DNA of 64,000 nucleotides, taken from the NCBI GenBank assembly GCA_009809945.1, contig WTPW01000195.1, forward strand, positions 408,308 to 472,307. Direction: 5' to 3'. This DNA comes from Gigaspora margarita (taxonomy: Eukaryota; Glomeromycota; Glomeromycetes; Diversisporales; Gigasporaceae). The notes under the pieces are model-generated. The model worked only from the letters and a program-made list of their open reading frames with translations. It was not told the origin of the DNA and made no database searches. Shown in pieces: positions 56,549 through 64,000 of the stretch. The first letter of the stretch is position 1. Each line of letters opens with the position of its first letter. The position numbers were made by a program, and so were the translations under genes.

Positions 56549-57637
56549 ATGAAAATTAATACTGCGCTTACTAATTCTGAAAAGAAGATTGCAGAAAAGA
56601 TTCTTCTTAACAACAGTCACATTTTTGCAGAAAATATTTCTGAAGAAGGACAAACCTTAGAACTTGGACAAACCTGTGAAGTTTGTCATGAAATCTATAT
56701 ACCAAATGCCCATCCAATTAAACAACGAGCATATAGAGCCTCTCCAGATGACTGAGAATTCCTTAAAAATGAAATAGAGGAAATAGAAAAGCGAGGAATT
56801 ATTAGAGAATCCTGTAGCCCATGGTTCTCTCCTGTGGTTATTGTACCTAAAAAGAATGGAAAAAAGAGACTTTGCATTGACTATCGCAAGTTGAATGCAG
56901 TCACAGAAAAAGATGTTTAACCTCTATCTGATATTAATGAAATCCTATCTGCCTTTGAAGGAGCCCAATGGTTCACTAGTTTAGATCTGGCTAGTAGATA
57001 TTGGCAAGTTGCTGTAAATGAAAAAGATAAAAAGAAAACCGCTTTTATCACTAGACAAGGGATGTATGAGTTCAATGTAATGCCCTTTGGACTATGCAAT
57101 GCCCCTGCTACCTTCCAAAGATTAATGGACAAGATCCTTTGCCCATTTATCAACAAGTTTGTAGTAGTGTATCTGGATGATATNACTATTTATTCNAGAA
57201 CATTTGAAGAACATTNTCAACANCTTCAAACTGTATTTAANACNNTAGAAGANGCTAANCTAAANNTGAACACAGAAAAGTGNTTCTTCTTTTTAAANNA
57301 AATNAAATTTTTNGNACATATTGTAGGAAANNATNGAGTAAAACCTGATGANNAAAAGATTGCTAAAGTNAAAAACTTNCCNANACCNACNACTATTAGA
57401 CAAATTAGAGGATTCCTAGGACTTGCTTCTTATTACAGGAAGTTTATCAAAGAATTTTTCAAAATTGCCAAACCTCTTAATCTCTTATTACAAAAGGACC
57501 AACCCTATCATTGGGGTGAAGAACAAGAAAANGCTTTTCAAACCTTGAAGGACCATCTTGTCTCTGCACCAATTCTACAATATTCTGACTTTAACCAACC
57601 CTTCTATGCACATACTGTGCTTCACAATCTGGTCTAG
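56549..57637 (+). pseudogene. Gypsy reverse transcriptase
   Basis: In the gag frame again, with stops at 56753 (TGA) and 56918 (TAA, DV-stop-PLSDINEIL). Blocks: [53 protein letters not shown] (first catalytic Asp), TRQGMYEFNVMPFGLCNAPA, then FVVVYLDD (YLDD at 57170-57181, intact). About 200 bases after it contain many ambiguous bases. RQIRGFLGLASYYRKFIKEF and LLQKDQPYHWGEEQ close the domain. A small frameshift near 57615 leads into RNase H. Confidence 0.9.
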
Positions 57638-58080
57638 GAGCTGTGCTAGCTCAAATTGATGAAAATAAAAGAGAACATGTCATTGTATATGCTAGTAGAA
57701 GCCTATCAAAAGCTGAACAAAATTACTCTGCTACAGAATTAGAATGCTTAGCTGTAGTGTGAGCTGTTGAACACTTCTATCAATATCTAGGAGGAAACCA
57801 CTTCTATCTTGTTACTGACCATGCAGCCTTAAAATAGCTTAGGACTACTAAACTAGTTGGAAAAAGAGCCAGATGGATCATGCGTCTAGAACCCTATAAT
57901 TTCACTATAATTCATAGAGCAGGAAGGAAACATAATAATGCAGATTCCTTATCCAGAATGTATGAGCCAGAGGAATTGTCAGAAGAAGAGCAAGAAGTAA
58001 ACATGTTTGATCTCCCTACAGAGCAAGAAGCTTTCGATACATTTCTTGCAGGAAGACCCATTACTATACCAATAGATTAA
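57615..58080 (+). pseudogene. Gypsy RNase H
   Basis: Reading [46 protein letters not shown]-stop-AVEHFYQYL (TGA at 57760 where Trp is invariant), FYLVTDHAALK-stop-LRTT (TAG at 57835 where Trp is invariant), RWIMRLEPYNFTIIHRAGRK and HNNADSLSRM. These are the standard gypsy RNase H blocks. The first Asp motif is damaged by the frameshift at its start. It would remove the RNA template. Confidence 0.85.
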
Positions 58081-59157
58081 AATGAAAAAGAAGTCTTCTA
58101 TCTTGGAGATATTGAAGAACTTAATGAGGATGAAGCCTACCCTACTCTTGAAGACTTTTATCTAAGCAACCTTTGGGATGATTTTGAATCTCTCCCAGGA
58201 GCAGAAGAATATCCGATGACCTATGCTCTAACCTATGAGGAGGAAGAACTTCTCTGGAGATATAAAGTTTTTGAGTCAGATGTTATAACTTTTTTCAACC
58301 AACAGGGTAATCTAAATTTCAACCAGATAATGAAAACCCTTATAGCAGATTATACCAGTGAATTTGAAAAATATGAAGAAGCAAAAAAGTGGAGATTAGA
58401 GTATGATCAAAAAAAGAAACAAAATGGAATAGAACCAGAGGAACAAGAACCTGAAACCCAAAAAGGTACTCGAACAGTACAGGACCTAGCAATTGTTAAA
58501 TGGACCCTACATGACGATCTATCTCCAACCCTCCTTGATAGCATTTGACCACATGAACAAATATTCTTCTCCTCTGAGGGAATACAATATGATAACCAAT
58601 TTTGTACCTAGTATTATATTGAACATATTAGTAAAAGATTCTGTACAAAATACAAAGGAAAAGGCCTTACTAAAGATTGGAAAGGTCCCTGTGCCCAATG
58701 TTGGTGTGGAAATAAACTATATAGCCCCTGTGATGAATGCCCTACTTGCTATATTGAACTTTGACTCTGGGTAACAGTTAAACGATATCCTATTGAGGAA
58801 ATAGGAAAGTGCTATTGGAGTACACCTGATGGTTATGAAGGTGACGAAATTCCAAACTTACCTGAATCCTACCCCTATGACCCTTTACCCTTGGAACCCT
58901 TGTTTGGACAACAATCTGACCCTGTAGTTATTCAACAAAATATTACCAATATTCAAATCAATTACCAAATTGTTCAACCCACTTATACTTTAATAAATAT
59001 ACCTTGGTAGTTACCTTTGTTAGAAACACTCTCCCCCAACTTTTAGATGAACATAACAATTTTTCCCCTAATTACTTTTGTAATTCTGTTTGGTGGACTA
59101 CACCTAACCTACCTTTTAATCTTAGATTATAATTTTTTTTTTGAAATCTGACAATAA
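58081..59157 (+). pseudogene. Extra gypsy region with cysteine cluster, between RNase H and integrase
   Basis: The RNase H frame continues for about 310 further codons with stops at 58078, 58546, 58609 and 58762. It starts acidic (GDIEELNEDEAYPTLEDFY), has a charged helical part (EFEKYEEAKKWRLEYDQKKK), then a compact Cys cluster GPCAQCWCGNKLYSPCDECP with TCY after it (58690-58749, C-x2-C-x-C-x7-C-x2-C-x2-C). A Pro-rich tail follows (PESYPYDPLPLEPLFG). It then continues in another frame (NTLPQLLDEHNNFSPNYFCN) until the MITE. Six closely spaced Cys suggest metal binding. Typical gypsy elements have little here; no known domain recognised. Confidence 0.6.
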
Positions 59158-59689
59158 GGGGGCATCCATAAATAACGTTATGCTTGAGGGGGGGGTCCCC
59201 CAAAATATAACGATTTTCCAATATGTAGGGGGGGTCCCCCCAACATAACGCAATTTTTTTTATAGAAATTTGTCTAAACCTTGACCCAGTGGTCCAAATG
59301 GATGATTTTGGTACCATTCGAACCGTTGCGAGGAGAGGAATCGAATGGTACCAATTTCATTTGATTTGGNTCACTGGATCACGTTTTNTTAACGAAATAC
59401 TATTGGTTATTATGTTTTCTTATAAAATTACTATAAAATCAATAGTATTTCGTTAATAAAACGTGATTCAGTAATCCAAATGAAATGATTTTGGTACCAT
59501 TGGATTCGTCTCATAGAGACGAATCGAATGGTACCAAAATCATCCAGATTGGATCACTTGATCATTATATATTCAAGTTTTTGTAAAATTTTATATATAA
59601 ACATACGGATTTTTAAAAATTTTTTTATATAGTAGGGGAGGTCAAGAGCTACTATGCAGGGGTACATAACGTTATTTATGGATGCCCCC
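59158..59689. mobile_element. Harbinger-like MITE, 532 bp, inside the gypsy element
   Basis: Ends GGGGGCATCCATAAATAACG and its exact complement (terminal inverted repeat about 25 bp), flanked by TAA (59155-59157 and 59690-59692), the 3-bp target type of PIF/Harbinger. The inside is itself foldback, with GGTACCATT(C/G)GA..CG and GAATGGTACCAA words and AATACTATTGGTT / AATCAATAGTATT. Two ambiguous bases. No ORF. Confidence 0.85.
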
Positions 59690-59739
59690 TAAGCTCAATC
59701 CAGTCTAAGTAGTCAGTATCCTAGCACCCTATTTTCAAA

Positions 59740-61002
59740 ATGGACCCTGAACATTACCAAAACATAAAAATATTTTTAGAAACTGCCACCTACCCCTTCC
59801 AATTTACAAAAACCCAAAAAGAACAATTACAATGAAAAAGTCAATATTTTTGTATTAAAAATGACCAACTTTACAAAAGAAAACAAATGCAAAACCAAGA
59901 CCTACTAAAAGTAATTCAAAAACATGAGGTTGAAGCTATATTGTATCTCATGCACAACCATCCCCTTGGAGCACATTTTGGATCTGACAAAATGTTTGAT
60001 AAAATCAAAAGTTGATACTATTGGCCTCAAATGTATGAACATATTCGAAACTATGTAAAGACTTGTGATAGTTGTCAAAAGAGAGGAAAATATCGACAAC
60101 ATGGCCCTCTCTACCCTATTAAAGTAGAAGCATCCTTTGACAAAATTGAAATTGATTTTGTAGGACCTCTCCCTTCTACTGCCCAAGGAAATAAATATAT
60201 AATCATTGCTATGGATTATATGACCAAATATCCTGAAGCTAAAGCAGTACCAAATGCTACTGCTCAACAAACTGCTGATTTTATCTATGAAGACATTATT
60301 TGTAGACATGGATGTCCTAATTTTATACTTTCTGATCGTGGAACACATTTTAATAATTTGCTCATTGAAGGCCTAATGCAAAAATTCCAAATTAAATACT
60401 TGCTAACTACTTCTTATCATCTACAGACAAATGGATTAGTAGAACGTTTTAATAGAACATTGTGTGAATCCTTAGCCAAATTGGCTAATAACAATACCGA
60501 ATGGGATAAATTGATATCTTCTGTCCTGTTCTCTTATAGAAGTTCTAAACATGCAACTACCAAGTTCACACTCTCCTTACTTGCCTATGGTAGAGAGCCG
60601 AAATTGCCTATCTTTGGATTACAAGAAAATTCAGAAGAAAATCATTTAACCAAATTATATTCTTTTATAGAAGATTTACCTGCCAATCGGGCCCAAGCAA
60701 AGAGGAATGTTGAGAAATCTCAACAATGCCAGAAATTCTACTGGGATAGAAAGCTCAAGAAAGTTAAATGCCTATTTGAAAAAGAAGAACAAGTATTGTG
60801 TTACAATGCTGCAAGAGATAAACATTTCACAGGCAAATTATTACTGAAATGGAAAGGACCCTATTTTGTCCATAGTAAAGTAGCACAAGATGTTTATAAG
60901 CTTCGTACCATGGATGGACAGATCTTAGAAACACCAATCAATGCCTATTTACTAAAAAAGTACTATACCTGTCAAACATGGGACCCCATGGTCATTATAT
61001 AG
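59740..61002 (+). pseudogene. Gypsy integrase
   Basis: A frame from about 59740 with two internal TGA (59833; 60013 in KIKS-stop-YYWPQMY, where Arg is usual) and open from 60031 to 61002. Zinc-binding HHCC: HNHPLGAHFG and TCDSCQKRG. Catalytic DDE: IEIDFVGPLPS, ILSDRGTHFNN and TNGLVERFNRT, all three acidic residues present. The C-terminal part (LLKWKGPYFVHSKVAQDVYK) is the usual SH3-like end, without a chromodomain that I can see. It would insert element DNA. Confidence 0.9.
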
Positions 61003-61077
61003 AACATTTCCTTTTTTTTTAGCATTTTTCTATTTTTATTTTTATTTCTTTCTACTATATTTAGCAATTTTAAAAAG

Positions 61078-61481
61078 ATGACAACAGTATTAGAGTTAGT
61101 TATGCAGGAGTTATCTGAGACAGAGCCAGCTGATATTGTTGTAGAACCTTCTCCCTATCATCGAAGGATCGAACTAAAAAGAAGGTTCAAGCAATACATC
61201 AAATTTTACGAAATATAGCAAGACAAAGATGTAGTGAAAGTATTCATATAAAAACTTTGGTCTATGCTTATTATCTAGGAGAACTTCTAGAAACTAAGCC
61301 CAAAACTCTAGCACAACGTATAGTTTTGGCAAATCTCCTAACTAAGCATTATGAAGTAGCTTCTACTCGGACCTACAAGATCTTTTTACTATATGGTATA
61401 GAAGCTATTTATCGAACCAAATTCTTAAATTTGTCCAATATTAAGAATCTCCATACATCAGACCTTGTCTTCTTATTCTAA
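61078..61481 (+). pseudogene. Post-integrase ORF of the gypsy element, unknown function
   Basis: Starts ATG 61078 (MTTVLELVMQELSETEPADI), is open for 47 codons, then a frameshift near 61180 leads to KVQAIHQILRNIARQRCSES and on to the TAA at 61479-61481 (YYLGELLETKPKTLAQRIVL, TRTYKIFLLYGIEAIYRTKF). Joined it would be about 130 residues, mostly helical. It lies where some gypsy elements carry env-like or accessory genes, but no signal peptide or membrane segment is visible. No known family recognised. Confidence 0.45.
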
Positions 61482-61508
61482 GTTCTCATGGAATTCGAAA
61501 ATAAGCCT

Positions 61509-61515
61509 GGGAGAA
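61509..61515 (+). other. Putative polypurine tract
   Basis: GGGAGAA immediately before the 3' LTR; the site expected to prime plus-strand synthesis, although short. Confidence 0.5.
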
Positions 61516-61748
61516 TGTTGACCTATGAAAATATACAAAACCGGGTATAACTCTTGATCCAATAATCAGAATTCGATGAAACAACCACCATTCGACTCAG
61601 CTCGATGAGACGGTTCGAATGAGCTATAGATCATCCATGTACAACTACTGGTTGCCAAGTTCAGAACCAATGAACAATCAAGTATAGGATCTACAATTTG
61701 ATTGGTTAGAAGATCTACTGCGCGCCAAAGTGCATATATGGCATTTAT
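61516..61748 (+). repeat. 3' LTR, first 233 bp only
   Basis: Matches 52748-52980 and stops abruptly after GGCATTTAT, where unrelated sequence CCCTTAAACC begins; the rest of the LTR should lie beyond the inserted element, outside the window. Confidence 0.85.
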
Positions 61749-64000
61749 CCCTTAAACCATCCAGCGGGCAAATTTGCTCGCTAGAATTTTTTTTACATGT
61801 TTTTTTAAAAGAGATAATTTATATATTGTATATGCAATGTTATCGCACCTATAATCACATGCATTGTATAATGTAACTAACATAAGAATTGAATATTGGA
61901 GTGTAAAAAGCTAATGTTTCACAAATTATGTAATAATAGAGTCAATATAAAATGAAATGTAAACAAAAAAAAAGGTTAGTCTCTTACTTAGTCAGAAGCA
62001 ATAACGAACATAACGAACAGTAAAAGAGAATACTTACGGGAGCAAAAAGTTGTATGTACCTTTAACTTACATTATACAAAACCTGTAATACTTTGTTACA
62101 CATTTGTTGTACATAGAAATTAAGGATACTAATGTACATACGTACCTTTTTATTTACACTGCAGTGGGAACACAAAACCTGTGATAACTTGTTACACACT
62201 TCAAAAAAATGGAACAAGTTCATAGTACATAGAAATTACTGAATTAGGGACAAATTAGGAATACCAACTATCTGGTGCTTTGGTGAAGAACTAATCCGAA
62301 CTGGAATTTAGTCCAAAGAACCAGACTGTTAGGATTTTTTTTTTTTTTTTTTGAGGCAGTCATGAATAACTAATTGTTTCACTTATTATACCCTTAAAGC
62401 TGAGGAAGTCATTCAAGGTTAGTAGTGCTGTTTTTCTATGGTCAAGTTACAGAATGTGAAATAATGTAACTGTTTTAGGATCAGATGATTTTAAAAATGG
62501 ATCGGAACAAGTCAAAACCTCAGAGTGAAGTATGTAGATTCTATTTTTAATATGATTTGAAGAATCAGCTAGCTCAGAAAATACTAAGCTGCCTTTTTAT
62601 ATACATTTTTGGTTTAGAGCAAGTGAATCTTAAACCTATTGAAAATTTTTCACCAAGTCAATCGATAGAATTTATGAAAATTGATGAATTTGAAAATTCA
62701 GATCAGGGTAAGTTCTTTTAAATTGATCTTTATACATGTTTGAATTGGAAATATCAAACTTGCTGAATGCTACATTTAATCATTTGATAGAATTGGCAGA
62801 ATTAGAATTGGATGAGTTTGAGGGTAAATTCTTTTTAAATTAACACATACATGTTTGGGCCAAAATAATAAATCATCTGAATGCTATTTGTTAATTCATT
62901 TGGCAGAATTAAATAGGCTCGAAACTTCAGAGCGAGGTAATTGGAATTAGTTTAATTTGAAGAATGAACTATATTAGCAATTCTTAATAAAGCTACATTT
63001 TTTATAGGTCATATTTTGGGGTCAGAACTGGAAAATATCGATCCTGCTAAATTTTCTTTGTTAACTTAGCCAGTGGAACTGATTATTGGTTCATGTTTTT
63101 CATCTTGGGCAATTGCTAAACATTATGTTAAAGAGTATGGTCAGCAAAGGGAATTTGCTATTAATCATTATCGAGTTGGTTATCACAAAAATTCTGATTC
63201 ATCTAAGCAGATTGTAAAAAAAAAGAACATTTTCTTGTGAGTATGGTAGAAATTACAAGCCAAAGAAGACAAAGACATTGGATCAACAACGTAACAAGGG
63301 ATCAAAAAAAATGAATTGCAAATGGCACATTAATTTATCCAAATCTGAAAATAGTGGTTCTGTGCATATAACCTTTATACATTTAGAGCATAACCATGAA
63401 CTACTTGCAGATAATGCAAAATTTGCTATGAAGTTTAGAAAATTTGATCAGCCTGTATTGGAAAAAATTGAGCATGCAGTTGTGCATGAACGATGTGACG
63501 CTTATACTATAAGAAACTTGTTGAAACTACTGTTCCCTGAACAACTTTTTCTTACTCAGGATCTTTCTAATGCCATCCAGAAGATTAAACATAAAAATCA
63601 AATCACTGGATCAGATGCATCTCAATTGCTAAAATTTCTCTTAAATCAGCAGAAGGAAGAGCCAACAATGTTTGTACAGCCATTAATCAATACAGATAGT
63701 GATAGACTTAGTGGTATATTTTGGATGACAGCTAATCAGATAATGCTATGGTCTCGCTACTCTGATGTTATACTTCATGATAATACTTCTCGAACAAACA
63801 AATACAATTATCCATTATCACTATTTATAATCGTTGACAATGAAGGAAAGTCACATTTAGGTGCTCAGGCATTTTTAAATGATGAAACTCAAGAAAGTTA
63901 TGAATAGGTCCTGCAACAAACATTAGATGCTACAGGCTCTGAACCAAAGGTTATATTAACAGATATGGATCCAGCTATGAAGGCAGCATGTAAAACAGTA
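61749..64000 (+). mobile_element. MULE-type DNA transposon inserted in the gypsy 3' LTR (right end outside window)
   Basis: The left end CCCTTAAACCATCCAGCGGG is followed by a palindrome GCGGGCAAATTTGCTCGC. The element carries a FAR1/MULE transposase gene reading away from this end. In its 5' part are a duplicated phrase (ACAAAACCTGT.ATA.CTTGTTACACA, about 62085 and 62175) and a T run (62336-62351). The junction with the LTR is sharp, so it inserted after the retrotransposon. Confidence 0.65.
62479..64000 (+). pseudogene. FAR1-like / MULE transposase gene with tiny phase-1 exons, 3' end outside window
   Basis: Apparent exons 62479-62529, 62618-62707, 62791-62823, 62907-62936 and 63008 onward, each bounded by AG and GT, all introns in phase 1 and all internal exons multiples of three (51, 90, 33, 30). 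The joined reading gives acidic repeats (IDEFENSDQ, LAELELDEFE, LNRLETSERG), then FSSWAIAKHYVKEYGQQREF, after a one-base shift near 63215 CEYGRNYKPKK and MNCKWHINLSKS with HLEHNHEL (FAR1 Cys/His zinc cluster). Next is the MULE core with YSDVILHDNTSRTNKYNYPL and VILTDMDPAMKAA (two catalytic Asp). Disabling changes: TGA at about 62526, TAG 63067, the shift, and TAG 63905 where Trp is conserved. Confidence 0.7.

Larger units (their letters stand above)
52748..61748 (+). mobile_element. Ty3/gypsy LTR retrotransposon, decayed; 3' LTR cut by a MULE
   Basis: Order: 5' LTR, primer site, a pre-gag ORF, gag with zinc knuckle, protease, RT, RNase H, an extra Cys-cluster region, [MITE], integrase, a further ORF, a purine-rich tract and a truncated 3' LTR. 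RT before integrase is the Ty3/gypsy order. Comparing the 233 bases present in both LTRs, I count about 14 differences (roughly 6 percent), 11 of them transitions and about 5 at CpG/TpG/CpA positions. Coding frames have several stops and frameshifts and a block of ambiguous bases (57184-57387). Inactive. Confidence 0.9.

Noticed and set aside
54482-63907. Alternative genetic code with TGA read as Trp
   Set aside because: TGA does stand at an invariant Trp (57760), but TAG does too (57835, 63905), and TGA/TAA also stand at likely Arg/Gln sites; TGG is used normally. Deamination decay explains all.

Overview
The window looks like nuclear DNA of a fungus with an extremely AT-rich, transposon-swollen genome. 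The best guess is an arbuscular mycorrhizal fungus (Glomeromycotina, Rhizophagus-like). The reasons are long A/T tracts, TTAGGG-type telomere-like motifs, short GT-AG introns, and decayed MULE/FAR1, kinase-Sel1, RNase H-bearing LINE and Ty3/gypsy sequences of kinds I associate with that group. The taxonomic call is inference; no rRNA or single-copy marker is present. Only one plausible host gene is intact: a secreted pepsin-like aspartic protease with one intron (31052-32382, minus strand).

Layout. 1-5.3 kb: a TA-flanked 4.2 kb foldback (681-4881) holds a palindromic satellite split by a tRNA-derived SINE. 5.3-8.1 kb: a second SINE, small pogo-like MITEs inside a larger foldback, and a tandem hairpin array. 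8.09-18.45 kb: one decayed LINE on the minus strand (ORF1 - endonuclease - reverse transcriptase - RNase H), split by a 2.9 kb insertion and bounded by an 8-bp direct repeat. 18.7-26.4 kb: foldbacks, a sequencing gap, minisatellites and a copia-like solo LTR. 26.4-33.6 kb: a comparatively repeat-poor island with the protease. 33.7-36.6 kb: MITEs. 37.4-41.5 kb: a MULE transposase pseudogene interrupted by a 2.1 kb segment with kinase and Sel1-repeat remnants, flanked by a 9-bp duplication. 42-52.6 kb: foldbacks and minisatellites. 52.75-61.75 kb: a decayed Ty3/gypsy retrotransposon carrying a Harbinger-like MITE. 61.75 kb-end: a second MULE/FAR1 gene that cut into the 3' LTR and runs off the window.

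Three themes recur. (1) Coding decay is dominated by changes consistent with C-to-T and G-to-A (CAA/CAG/CGA to stop, TGG to stop, one YADD to YAND), and many LTR differences fall at CpG; this fits cytosine methylation and deamination or a RIP-like process. (2) Several unrelated foldback elements carry telomere-like CCCTAA/TTAGGG motifs between their arms. (3) Nesting gives a relative chronology, for example gypsy before Harbinger MITE and before MULE. The least familiar items are the extra coding regions of the gypsy element (a pre-gag ORF with a hydrophobic segment, a cysteine cluster between RNase H and integrase, and a post-integrase ORF), the kinase-Sel1 segment inside a MULE, and the MULE/FAR1 gene with tiny symmetric phase-1 exons. 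Transposon family names come from motif reading and terminal structure, not from a database search.
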